DNA of 44,772 bases from Acidobacteriota bacterium (lineage in GTDB: Bacteria; Acidobacteriota; Terriglobia; Acidiferrales; UBA7541): positions 1 through 44,772 of the forward strand of contig QHYI01000147.1 of the NCBI GenBank assembly GCA_003223245.1, given 5' to 3'. A program made the translations under genes and the position numbers. The first letter of the stretch is position 1. Every line of letters begins with the position of its first letter. The notes beneath the pieces were generated by a model, which was not told where the DNA came from, did not search any database, and saw only the letters and a program-made list of their open reading frames with translations. Shown here in pieces: positions 8,671 through 15,216 of this stretch.

Positions 8671-8937
8671 ATGCGACACGTCACGATTGCGATTCCTGAC
8701 GAACTCTCAGCGGCCCTGGCTGCTCCTGGTCAAGATTTGTCCCGTGCTGCCTTCGAGGCCTTGGCCCTAGCCGCGTACCGTGAACGCAAGATTTCGGCTG
8801 CCCAATTGCGTCAGTTGCTTGGTTACGAGAGCCGGATGGAAGTCGATGCCTTTCTGAAGAACCATGGCGTCGAACTGGAATACACACTGGAAGACATCGA
8901 GCGGGATCGCGACACTCACCGGCAACTCGGCTTGTAG
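8671..8937 (+). CDS. UPF0175 family antitoxin
   Basis: 88 residues matching UPF0175 proteins over the whole length: an N-terminal strand (HVTIAIPDEL), the helix FEALALAAYRERKISAAQLRQ, a second helix-turn-helix-like part around LLGYESRMEVDAFLKNHG, and the acidic end YTLEDIERDRDTHRQLG. These small proteins are encoded immediately before DUF3368 PIN-like toxins and act as the antitoxin and autorepressor. Here the stop codon TAG at 8935-8937 is directly followed by the ATG of the toxin at 8938. The antitoxin frame is intact although the toxin is not. Confidence 0.85.
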   Translation: MRHVTIAIPDELSAALAAPGQDLSRAAFEALALAAYRERKISAAQLRQLLGYESRMEVDAFLKNHGVELEYTLEDIERDRDTHRQLGL

Positions 8938-9446
8938 ATGCAAGCGATCGTAGCTGATACAACTCCCCTGAACTATCTCGCGCTCATTCAAGCAGCCGAT
9001 ATTCTTCCAAACCTATATCGAAGGGTTTTGATCCCTCCCGCTGTGAAGGCCGAGCTGGCTCATGCAAACACGCCCGCGATTGTGCGCGCGTGGATTTTGC
9101 AGCCTCCCCAGTGGGTGGAAGTAGTGAGCCTGAAGCTACCCGTCGATTCTGCTCTGGCACACCTCGACGCGGGCGAGCGGGAAGCGATATATCCCTTGCG
9201 TCCGAACTCCCAGCCTTCCTTTTGTTGATGGATGAACGAGACGGCGTGACTATAGCTCGAGATCGTGGACTGAAGGTGGTAGGTACGCTCGCAGCGTTGG
9301 ACCTTGCTGCATCACATGGACTCGTTGACTTGCAAACCATGTTCGACCGGTTGCGCGCGACCACGTTCCGGTCACCGGTTCGCCTCATGGCGAGCATGCT
9401 AGAACAGGATGCCGACCGGAAGAAACGTCAAGAAGGCCGACAATAG
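8938..9446 (+). pseudogene. DUF3368-type PIN-like toxin, frameshifted
   Basis: The first 84 codons encode the start of a DUF3368/PIN-like nuclease (Asp7 in VADTTPLNYL; RRVLIPPAVKAEL; LDAGEREAI). After AI the frame leaves the family, while a second frame continues it exactly (LASELPAFLLLMDERDG, then ARDRGLKVVGTLAALDLA) up to the stop at 9444-9446. The two parts join if two bases are removed from GATATAT at about 9185-9191, which looks like a tandem AT duplication. The C-terminal active-site acidic residues (MDERDG) are therefore out of frame and the toxin is probably inactive, unless the shift is an assembly error. About 169 residues would be restored, the usual family size. Confidence 0.8.
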
Positions 9447-9464
9447 CCGGGCGAGTGGACAAAG

Positions 9465-9495
9465 CACGATCCGGGTACAATAAGGGGACGATAAG
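9465..9495 (+). repeat. Box R1: CRATAAG pair, 11 bp apart
   Basis: First of four copies of a 31-bp box (9465-9495, 10783-10813, 10831-10861, 11860-11889). R1 contains CAATAAG at 9478 and CGATAAG at 9489, start to start 11 bp. It lies 19 nt behind the toxin pseudogene and 81 nt before tRNA fragment copy 3. R1 and R2 agree at about 25 of 31 positions without gaps. One-helical-turn spacing suggests a protein-binding site, for example recombinase arm sites (inference). Confidence 0.7.
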
Positions 9496-9499
9496 AAGT

Positions 9500-9553
9500 G
9501 ACATCCGGTACCTTGTGGTATCAAAAGATGTCCGCCGACACCGTTTGATATCA
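9500..9553. promoter_or_regulatory. Nested inverted repeats upstream of tRNA fragment copy 3
   Basis: GACATC (9500-9505) pairs with GATGTC (9527-9532), and TGGTATCAA (9516-9524) pairs with TTGATATCA (9545-9553) with one mismatch. The block lies between box R1 and the tRNA fragment. No coding function fits. Such symmetry is compatible with recombinase or accessory-protein binding sites. Confidence 0.45.
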
Positions 9554-9576
9554 ATCAGTTACATCACAACGCTGGC

Positions 9577-9621
9577 CTGTCACGGCAGAGGCCGCGGGTT
9601 CGAGTCCCGTCGTCCCCGCCA
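9577..9621 (+). repeat. tRNA-Asp(GTC) 3' fragment (att-like copy 3)
   Basis: 45 nt with the same layout as copy 2: CTGTCAC loop, GGCAG, variable region, T stem GCGGG/CCCGT, acceptor CGTCCCC, G, CCA. The five bases before it (CTGGC) pair with GGCAG except at one position, so identity to a tRNA may extend slightly into the 5' anticodon stem, but no D arm or 5' acceptor strand exists. TCAATCAGTTA occurs 26 nt before the loop, as for copy 2. This is the best-preserved fragment. Confidence 0.88.
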
Positions 9622-9740
9622 TTCCCATTCCAAGTAAAGCGTTACCATTTTCCCTGCAATAACTCATGGGGCAAAGGAGCGCCGCCCGTTGACGTTCGCC
9701 TGGACCCATTGCGTCTTGCGCGCGATCGGGGACCTGACCC

Positions 9741-9770
9741 GTGCTACACTCGCGAAGATATTGTGCTACA
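9741..9770 (+). promoter_or_regulatory. Direct repeat at the promoter of the RHH-like/PIN module
   Basis: GTGCTACA occurs at 9741-9748 and again at 9763-9770, 22 bp apart (two helical turns). The first copy contains an extended -10 like TGCTACACT. It ends 15 nt before the antitoxin ATG. The geometry fits an operator for autoregulation by a ribbon-helix-helix-type antitoxin (inference). Confidence 0.4.
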
Positions 9771-9785
9771 TGGAGGACGTGACCA

Positions 9786-10091
9786 ATGAAGAGGATTACT
9801 TCTTCCACCAGAAGACGACGTGACCGTCTCCGCAACGCCAGATCTGCCAAGTTGCGCGAGGTTATGACCATTGCCGAGCAGGAAGGACTTCTAGGCGGCG
9901 AACGGACCCAGGTCATTCGCGGAAGAATGCCGCGGGCGCTTGTAGCGAGAGCAAAGAATCGCACAGGTATTGCCTCCGATACCGATCTTATCGAGATCGC
10001 GCTGGCCAATATTGCCGTCGCCGACGATTACACCGATTGGCTGCTGTCTCAGCGCGGCAGCATCCCTGGTGAGGTCGATCTTGAGTTCTGA
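9786..10091 (+). CDS. Probable RHH-like antitoxin of a PIN toxin
   Basis: 101 residues with a GGAGG ribosome site (9772-9776) ahead of the ATG. The N-terminal 40 residues are strongly basic (KRITSSTRRRRDRLRNARSAK). The centre has a ribbon-helix-helix-like pattern: a strand TQVIRGRMPRALV followed by ARAKNRTGIASDTDLIEIAL, and the C-terminus ends in the acidic VDLEF. This layout (basic tail, GGER, RHH core, DLEF end) is what I associate with uncharacterised antitoxins next to VapC-type toxins; I cannot name a formal family. Its stop lies inside the toxin gene, whose TTG start at 10081 precedes it by 8 nt. DNA binding and neutralisation are inferred from context. Confidence 0.6.
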   Translation: MKRITSSTRRRRDRLRNARSAKLREVMTIAEQEGLLGGERTQVIRGRMPRALVARAKNRTGIASDTDLIEIALANIAVADDYTDWLLSQRGSIPGEVDLEF

Positions 10092-10644
10092 GTTTCAAGC
10101 CACTCTAAGGCGTCTAAAACCTCACAAACATCGAGACGCCTTCAAACCTCGTCCTGAATCTGACCTCGACTTCCTTGGCAGTGGACAGTATCGCCCCGCG
10201 AAACTGCTGTATGACACTACAGTCTATGTCGACATCCTCCAAGACCGGTTTCCACAAGATGGGGAACGGACGTTGAGGGCGACGGAAGCATGGCATTCGC
10301 CGGTAACAGAGGCGGAGCTCGCTGCGGCTTGCGGCATGCTCGATCCAACTCACTCTGGTACACGACAGATTGTGGAAAAGATTCAAAGAATCATCGAGCA
10401 ACGCTCGACCTTCCGGGTAATCATTCCCGATCCCGAGATCTGGCGGGAAGCGGGAATCCTCTCGGGAGTGCTTGCGCGTCTACAGGGCTATGGGAAAGAC
10501 CAGCGCAGGCGCATGTTGAACGACGCCCTGTTATTCGCAACCGCCCGAAAACATGGATGCGCAGTGCTGACCAGGAATCGCACAGATTTTGATTTCCTGC
10601 AGCAGCTTGATCCTTCGGGAAGGGTTTTGTTTTACAAGTCGTAG
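10081..10644 (+). CDS. PIN-domain (VapC-like) ribonuclease toxin
   Basis: 187 residues from the TTG at 10081, chosen because GAGGT lies 5 nt upstream and the start overlaps the antitoxin stop by 11 nt; a GTG at 10069 is the alternative. An N-terminal extension of about 40 residues precedes the PIN fold. The four acidic positions of the active site are recognisable: Asp45 (LLYDTTVYVDIL), Glu77 or Glu79 (PVTEAEL), Asp148 (MLNDAL) and Asp169 (RTDFDFL). Such toxins cleave tRNA or rRNA at specific sites with Mg2+. The N-terminal extension is unusual for VapC (normally 130-150 residues). The frame is intact, unlike the neighbouring DUF3368 toxin. Confidence 0.75.
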   Translation: MSSEFQATLRRLKPHKHRDAFKPRPESDLDFLGSGQYRPAKLLYDTTVYVDILQDRFPQDGERTLRATEAWHSPVTEAELAAACGMLDPTHSGTRQIVEKIQRIIEQRSTFRVIIPDPEIWREAGILSGVLARLQGYGKDQRRRMLNDALLFATARKHGCAVLTRNRTDFDFLQQLDPSGRVLFYKS

Positions 10645-10782
10645 AGCAACACGACGTCCAGTTGCTCCGCGCCCGGAATTTCCGTTCGCTGGCGGAAATG
10701 CTGCTCCGTAGATCTCGAAATGTTTGAGCTTAATGGCTTCGAGGCCGTCTATTGCCACTATGCAGAAGCAGGCCAGGGTATT

Positions 10783-10813
10783 CAAAATCTCGGGACGATA
10801 AGGGGACGATAAG
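10783..10813 (+). repeat. Box R2: CRATAAG pair, 11 bp apart
   Basis: Second copy of the 31-bp box. CGATAAG at 10796 and again at 10807, start to start 11 bp, with a GGGGA spacer as in R1. It lies 139 nt after the PIN toxin stop and 17 nt before box R3. Confidence 0.7.
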
Positions 10814-10830
10814 TGTACGCGCAACTCGAA

Positions 10831-10897
10831 CAGAATCTGGGCGCAATAAGGGTTCAATAAGAATTCCCGAGGGTTCCTGAGGGCGCCAAGAGTGGCG
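10831..10897 (+). repeat. Box R3 with downstream CGCCA/TGGCG hairpin
   Basis: AATCTGGGCG leads into CAATAAG at 10844 and CAATAAG at 10855 (11 bp). At 10884-10897 a small hairpin CGCCA-AGAG-TGGCG follows. Box R4 has the same AATCTGGG start and the same hairpin (11902-11915), so R3 and R4 are copies of one 55-65-bp element. In R4 a tRNA fragment follows the hairpin; here none is left. Confidence 0.7.
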
Positions 10898-11056
10898 ATC
10901 GGCACCGTGAAATTACAACTATGATAGTTATTCAGAACGCGTGGGCTTCTTGGGTACACCGTGCAAGGTGACTTGCGGTGGACTGGCCGTCGGCGAACTC
11001 ACCGAAAGCACAGCGCCTTGATGCTCTCATCGCTTTGCTGAAGCTCGAGAACAGAC

Positions 11057-11085
11057 TTGCACACGTATATACGGTGATGTATATA
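11057..11085 (+). promoter_or_regulatory. VapBC promoter overlapped by an inverted-repeat operator
   Basis: TTGCAC (11057-11062) and TATATA (11080-11085) are separated by exactly 17 bp. TATATAC (11066-11072) and GTATATA (11079-11085) form a 7-bp inverted repeat with a 6-bp spacer that covers the -10, and CGTATATACG (11064-11073) is itself a palindrome. AbrB-type VapB antitoxins bind inverted repeats in their own promoters, so autorepression is likely. Confidence 0.65.
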
Positions 11086-11103
11086 TGTAGCAGGAGATGA
11101 CAC

Positions 11104-11334
11104 ATGGCCACCGCCCGCGTATTTAGGTCTGGAAATAGCCAAGCCGTAAGGCTACCCAAAAAGTTCAGAGTCAAGAGCTCGGAAGTTGAGATTTTCCGAC
11201 GTGGCGACGAAATCGTTTTGCGAGAGAAAGCTGGCGACATGGTTCGTGTTCTGGATTTGCTCGCCGAGTTGCCAGCGGACATGTTTCCGAGCAAGCGCAA
11301 GGATCCGCAGCCGCAGCGCCGCAAAGGACTGTAA
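11104..11334 (+). CDS. vapB: VapB antitoxin, AbrB/SpoVT swapped-hairpin family
   Basis: 76 residues with the diagnostic start MATARVFRSGNSQAVRLPK followed by KFRVKSSEVEIFRRGDEIVLREK, the AbrB-type DNA-binding beta hairpin. The C-terminal 30 residues (LLAELPADMFP, then basic PSKRKDPQPQRRKG) form the toxin-binding tail. An AGGAGA ribosome site precedes the ATG. The gene is 9 nt upstream of the toxin gene. It should neutralise the VapC nuclease and repress the operon by binding the inverted repeat over its promoter. Confidence 0.93.
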   Translation: MATARVFRSGNSQAVRLPKKFRVKSSEVEIFRRGDEIVLREKAGDMVRVLDLLAELPADMFPSKRKDPQPQRRKGL

Positions 11335-11343
11335 GGGCACACA

Positions 11344-11760
11344 ATGACCATCCGTTATATGCTCGACACCAATATGTGCATCTATCTGCGGCAGAACCGG
11401 CCGCCCGAAGTAACCGCACGTTTCCGCCAAATGCAGCACGGTGATGCAGTTCTCTCTGTGATGACCTATGGAGAGCTGCTTTATGGGGCGGAACGAAGCC
11501 AGCAACATACCCGAGCCTTGGAGGCTCTCGCGCGCCTTGTGTCTCTGTTGCCTGTTCTTCCCTTGCCGGAGGAAGCGGCGTCAGCCTATGGCGAGGTTCG
11601 CGCCGCGCTGGAAAAACGGGGTCGGGTGATCGGTGGCAACGATCTCTGGATTGCAGCTCACGCTAAATCCGCAGGGCTCACTCTCGTCACCAACAACGAG
11701 CGCGAATTCAAGCGCGTCCCCGGCCTCAAGCTGCAAAACTGGACTCGCGCTCATTCGTGA
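11344..11760 (+). CDS. vapC: VapC toxin, PIN-domain endoribonuclease
   Basis: 138 residues, normal VapC length, starting RYMLDTN with the first active-site Asp8. The other expected acidic residues are in place: Glu44 (TYGELLYGAE), Asp100 (GGNDLWIAAHA) and the TNNEREF segment (Glu119/Glu121). The end VPGLKLQNW is typical. VapC toxins cut initiator tRNA or the sarcin-ricin loop; which one cannot be read here. The gene has its own ribosome-site-poor start 9 nt after vapB and is expected to be translated with it. No defect seen, so this is the one classical intact module of the island. Confidence 0.94.
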   Translation: MTIRYMLDTNMCIYLRQNRPPEVTARFRQMQHGDAVLSVMTYGELLYGAERSQQHTRALEALARLVSLLPVLPLPEEAASAYGEVRAALEKRGRVIGGNDLWIAAHAKSAGLTLVTNNEREFKRVPGLKLQNWTRAHS

Positions 11761-11859
11761 TTGCTCAAGGCACGACGCTCGACGGTGAAGAGTCGCTTAG
11801 GCATGTTTGCCGCTAATTGGACAGCACGCTCATGGCGCCAATGCTGGAGTGCACCTCCC

Positions 11860-11915
11860 GAGAATCTGGGTGTAATAAGACTTCCTGAGAACTATGTAGA
11901 GCGCCAGAAGTGGCG
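11860..11915 (+). repeat. Box R4 with CGCCA/TGGCG hairpin
   Basis: AATCTGGGTG leads into TAATAAG at 11873; the second word at +11 is degenerate (CCTGAGA). A hairpin CGCCA-GAAG-TGGCG at 11902-11915 matches that of R3. tRNA fragment copy 4 starts 13 nt later. The box lies 99 nt behind the vapC stop, so the order toxin-antitoxin, R box, tRNA fragment is repeated. Confidence 0.65.
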
Positions 11916-11927
11916 ACCGCCGCCGCA

Positions 11928-11966
11928 AGGCAGAGGCCGCGGGTTCGAGTCCCGCCGTCCCCGCCA
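11928..11966 (+). repeat. tRNA-Asp 3' fragment (att-like copy 4), lacking the anticodon loop
   Basis: Starts at the 3' anticodon stem (GGCAG, 11929) and contains the variable region, T arm (GCGGG/CCCGC, fully Watson-Crick), acceptor CGTCCCC, G and CCA. Compared with copy 3 the part from GGCAG to CCA differs at one base in 38. The anticodon loop is replaced by CGCCGCAA. It is followed by a T-run, as expected behind a tRNA gene, and then by ordinary chromosomal genes, so it may be the original 3' end of the host tRNA. Confidence 0.85.
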
Positions 11967-12043
11967 TTTTTTCAATGACTTACAAGAAGAGCGTGGCGGC
12001 AGCCCCTAGAAACTTCCAACCCAAGTTGCACCCACTGTTGGTT

Positions 12044-13192
12044 TCACGGCACCCACTCCGCGATGAACACATTGATTTCATGCGGGACCTTGGCGTTGCG
12101 GTTCGAGATGAACACCAGCTTTTTGCCATCCGGTGAGAACTGCGGAAAGGCATTAAAACCGCCAGTGAACGTCACGCGCTCAAGAGCACTACCATCGCGA
12201 TGAATCGCATAAAGCTCGAATTGGCTTGTGGCGGGATGCTCGTAGTTTGAAGCGAAGATAATTCGCTGGCTGTCAGGGAAAAATGACGGCGCAAAACTCG
12301 CGCCGGGTAGTTTCGTGATCTGCTGCTGGTTTGAGCCATCCGCATGCATTACATACAGGTCCATCTCATTCGGCTCAACCAATCCCGCAGCAAGCAGCGC
12401 GTTGTAATGCGCGATCTCTTGCTCCGTTGTGGGGTGATGCGCCCGGTAAACAACCCAGTCCCCATCCGGAGAGAAGAACGGTCCGCCGTCGTAACCTAGA
12501 GTGTTGGTCAAGCGCCGAACCTCTGTTCCATCCGCATTCATGCTGTAGATGTCTAGATCCCCGTCTCGAGAGGAAGTGAAAACGATCTTCTTGCCGTCGG
12601 GGGAAAGTGTGGCTTCGGCGTTGTATCCGGGTCCCGTCGTGAGTGGCTTGACGATTTTTCCCTCCTTCCTCGCGTAGTAGATCTGGTACGCGGAATAAAT
12701 GGCCCACACATACCCGCGCGAGTAATCGGGGCGCGGCGGGCACAAGTCGCCGGCAAGGTGAGTAGAGGAGTACAGCAGGTGCTTTCCGTCGGGATAAAAA
12801 TATCCACAAGTCGTGCGGCCTTTGCCGGTCGACACCAGATGAGAATCTGAACCGTCTGTGTTCATGATAAAAATTTGATCACACTGGTAGGGCGGCCGAG
12901 TCGACATGAAAATAAGCCGACGGCCGTCGTAGCTGAAATAGGCTTCGGCATTTTGTCCGCCAAACGTCAATTGCCGCACATGTCGCAGATGGATTTCGTG
13001 CGTGTCGCGCAAAGGATCGTGGGGCGTACCGTGCACGACTGGCCCAGCCGACCCAAGACCCGATGTGGCTGTCTTCTCTTGAGGCTTTTCTCGAGGCTTC
13101 TCCTGAGGAATCAGCGAAGCCGCAATAAACAAGGTCGCGATGGGGAAAAGCAAGGCCACACGTATCCGAGGGATGTCTGGCCGCCCTTTCAC
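12044..13192 (-). CDS. Exported TolB-like beta-propeller protein (PD40 repeats)
   Basis: 382 residues with an N-terminal signal anchor (VALLFPIATLFIAASLI) and repeated WD40-like PD40 motifs: SYDGRRLIFMSTR, YPDGKHLLYSS, SPDGKKIVFTSSRDGDLDIY, SPDGDWVVYRA and SPDGKKLVFISNRNAKVP. Each blade is followed by an NADG or MHADG turn, as in TolB-type six-bladed propellers. The start is GTG and overlaps the stop of the upstream M28 peptidase gene (GTGA), so the two are translationally coupled. A periplasmic recognition or scaffold role with the peptidase is likely; no enzyme activity can be assigned. Confidence 0.88.
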   Translation of the reverse strand: MKGRPDIPRIRVALLFPIATLFIAASLIPQEKPREKPQEKTATSGLGSAGPVVHGTPHDPLRDTHEIHLRHVRQLTFGGQNAEAYFSYDGRRLIFMSTRPPYQCDQIFIMNTDGSDSHLVSTGKGRTTCGYFYPDGKHLLYSSTHLAGDLCPPRPDYSRGYVWAIYSAYQIYYARKEGKIVKPLTTGPGYNAEATLSPDGKKIVFTSSRDGDLDIYSMNADGTEVRRLTNTLGYDGGPFFSPDGDWVVYRAHHPTTEQEIAHYNALLAAGLVEPNEMDLYVMHADGSNQQQITKLPGASFAPSFFPDSQRIIFASNYEHPATSQFELYAIHRDGSALERVTFTGGFNAFPQFSPDGKKLVFISNRNAKVPHEINVFIAEWVP

Positions 13193-15075
13193 TTGCGCAC
13201 CTCAAGTGTCACTTCGCGCGTGACCCGCTCGTCGTCTCGCAGAACCGTCACCGTCACCTTATCGCCGGGCTTGTGCGCGCGGAGAGCGTAAGTGAAGTCG
13301 TAGAGGTTATCGATCTTTTGGCCATCGAATTCCACCAAAACGTCGCCAGCCTTGAACCCTGCTTTTCCCGCAGGACTACCATCGCGCACGTCGGCAAATT
13401 TCACGCCGCCGTGCTCGATTTGTCCGAAGTCAGGAATCGAGCCGAAGTACGGGCCGTAACCGCCGCCTCCACCCATGGCGGAACTGACCGGCTCGGATAC
13501 GCGCACGTACTGAGGCTTCTCATTGAGAGCATCCAGGCCGTGGAGGACATTCCAGACCAGTTCAACCACGCGGGCGCCGTCCACGGCATCAATCTTGTCC
13601 CAGGTGTCTGACGGTTTGTGATAGTCGGAGTGCAAGCCAGAAAAAAAGAAAAGGACGGGGACTTCGTGTACCGTAAATGACGTTTGGTCGCTGGCGCCGT
13701 AACCCGAAGCCGAGTAGCTGAGAGCAAACTTCAGCGAGCGATTCGCCTCATCAACCAATCTTTGAAAATCCGGTGATGTCCCGGTGCCGCCAACGTACAT
13801 TCGGTTGTTCGAGACGCGCCCAATCATATCCATATTAATCATCGCGATGGTTTGCTTCAGTGGAAACGGAGGATGATTTGCGTAGTACGCCGACCCGAGC
13901 AGGCCCAGCTCTTCCCCGGCAAAGCACACGAAAACGACAGAGTGGCGCGGGCGCTCCTTCGAGTGCGCAAGCGTGTCGGCCAATTCCAGTACTCCACTTG
14001 TCCCCGAAGCATTGTCATCGGCGCCATGATGAACCTGGCCCCGTTCACGCGGTGCGAGCGAATCGTGCTCACCAAGGCCGAGATGGTCGTAGTGCGCTCC
14101 TACGACGATATATTGCGCCGCGAACTGCGGGTCGCTCCCCGGCAACTCCGCCACCACGTTCGCAACCTCTCGGTGGATTCGCTCAATATCCACGGTCAGC
14201 GCCAGCCTTGCGGCAGCGTCAAGGGCCATCGAATGATTGGACAGGTCTCTATCGATAGCCTGCCGAAGCTCCTCTACGCTATGCCCGGAAGGCTTCAGCC
14301 AACTGTCCACGGTCTCCACTTTCACTTGAATGACGGGGATCGTCATTTCTTGCGGACCGCTCACGTCGTCCAACCGGAGTAACTCGTCGGGCTGGCCCGG
14401 GTGATTGCCCGTGTCGTTCACCAGCACCATGGCCGTTGCTCCGTGATTCTTGGCATTGGTGGCTTTGTTCACGATCTCCGAATGCGCAGTGAGCTGTTTT
14501 CCCGCAAACACACTGTGCTCGTCATTTTCCTGAGGCTCGTGGCGCACCACGATAACGATTCGGCCGTTCGCGTCGATACCTTGGTAGTCATCATAGTGGT
14601 ATTCGGGCGCGGTTATGCCGTAGCCTGCAAATACCAACGGTGCTTCGATACTGGCGTTTGCCGAGAAGCTAAGCGGCACAAAACTCTGCTGCACTTCCAG
14701 TCTCTTTGACTTTTCACCTTGCTTGTAAACGGCCGCATTCTTGGGGCCTAGCTTCGCGCCCACGACGAGGTCAAAGTGCTGAAGATATTTGCCGTCGTCT
14801 CCGCCAGGTATGAGCCCGAACCTGCGAAAATGGTCGGCAATATAGTCGCCCGCACGATCTAATTCCTTTGTTCCATCGCCTCGACCCTTGAGTTGATCGC
14901 TCGACAGGAACTTGATTGGCTCGAGAAACTCCTGAGCGGAGAACTGGCCATCCGTCGCCGCCCAGCCCAATTCTGTGGAGCGTTCTACGAGTGCGGGCAG
15001 AGCCAAACTAATTCCCAGGCCCGCGAGCGCCAAGCTCCAGCTAAAAAACGGAATCTTCCATCTTTTCGATCTCAT
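13189..15075 (-). CDS. Secreted M28 family zinc metallopeptidase with PA insert and C-terminal PDZ domain
   Basis: 628 residues from the ATG at 15075, chosen because GAGGA lies upstream; an ATG at 15102 without ribosome site would add 9 residues. A signal anchor (FSWSLALAGLGISLALPAL) leads the protein. The M28 zinc ligands and catalytic residues are all present: His328 (GAHYDH), Asp353 (GADDNASG), Glu388/Glu389 (AGEELGLLGS), Asp416 (NMDMIGR) and His486 (SDYHKPSD). A protease-associated insert covers about residues 120-280. The last 95 residues are a PDZ domain (GSPAGKAGFKAGDVLVEFDG). It is expected to be an aminopeptidase of the cell envelope. It is coupled to the TolB-like gene and follows the DUF1501 gene by 141 nt. 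Confidence 0.94.
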   Translation of the reverse strand: MRSKRWKIPFFSWSLALAGLGISLALPALVERSTELGWAATDGQFSAQEFLEPIKFLSSDQLKGRGDGTKELDRAGDYIADHFRRFGLIPGGDDGKYLQHFDLVVGAKLGPKNAAVYKQGEKSKRLEVQQSFVPLSFSANASIEAPLVFAGYGITAPEYHYDDYQGIDANGRIVIVVRHEPQENDEHSVFAGKQLTAHSEIVNKATNAKNHGATAMVLVNDTGNHPGQPDELLRLDDVSGPQEMTIPVIQVKVETVDSWLKPSGHSVEELRQAIDRDLSNHSMALDAAARLALTVDIERIHREVANVVAELPGSDPQFAAQYIVVGAHYDHLGLGEHDSLAPRERGQVHHGADDNASGTSGVLELADTLAHSKERPRHSVVFVCFAGEELGLLGSAYYANHPPFPLKQTIAMINMDMIGRVSNNRMYVGGTGTSPDFQRLVDEANRSLKFALSYSASGYGASDQTSFTVHEVPVLFFFSGLHSDYHKPSDTWDKIDAVDGARVVELVWNVLHGLDALNEKPQYVRVSEPVSSAMGGGGGYGPYFGSIPDFGQIEHGGVKFADVRDGSPAGKAGFKAGDVLVEFDGQKIDNLYDFTYALRAHKPGDKVTVTVLRDDERVTREVTLEVRK

Positions 15076-15216
15076 ATCAGATCCTCGTAAATTCGCCATC
15101 ATTATATCGTCATATCGTCGCGACCTTATGCAACAACTCGGCGTCCATGCACACTCATCTCTGCAGAAAGTGCAAACGTCCGTCAGTTTTGTCAGCTGGT
15201 ATCGTGCTCGCGAGGG

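Larger units (their letters stand above)
10645..11056. other. Intermodule spacer with two R boxes and no convincing gene
   Basis: About 410 bp between the PIN toxin and the VapBC promoter. A minus-strand frame (10531-10959) crosses the toxin gene and resembles nothing I know. The spacer contains boxes R2 and R3, listed separately. The plus-strand text around 10980-11055 can be read as VDWPSANSPKAQR... into a short helix-like peptide but without a start or family match. It may be the scar where a tRNA fragment between two cassettes was lost. Confidence 0.5.
8326..11966. mobile_element. Accretion island: three toxin-antitoxin modules among tRNA-Asp 3' fragments
   Basis: The segment is bounded on the left by a truncated MDR gene and on the right by the most distal tRNA-Asp 3' fragment, after which ordinary minus-strand genes resume. 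Inside are four tRNA-Asp 3'-end fragments in the same orientation, three unrelated type II toxin-antitoxin pairs and four copies of a 31-bp box. No integrase, transposase or replication gene is present. Tyrosine recombinases commonly integrate in the 3' half of tRNA genes and leave such fragments as att sites; several partial copies in a row are the signature of successive integrations. The recombinase and the intact tRNA-Asp gene would be expected to the left, outside the window (inference). Confidence 0.6.

Noticed and set aside
9484-9495. GGGGACG in boxes R1 and R2 as the 5' acceptor strand of the tRNA
   Set aside because: It is complementary to CGTCCCC of the fragments, but no D-arm sequence follows and R3/R4 lack it, so it is probably coincidence.
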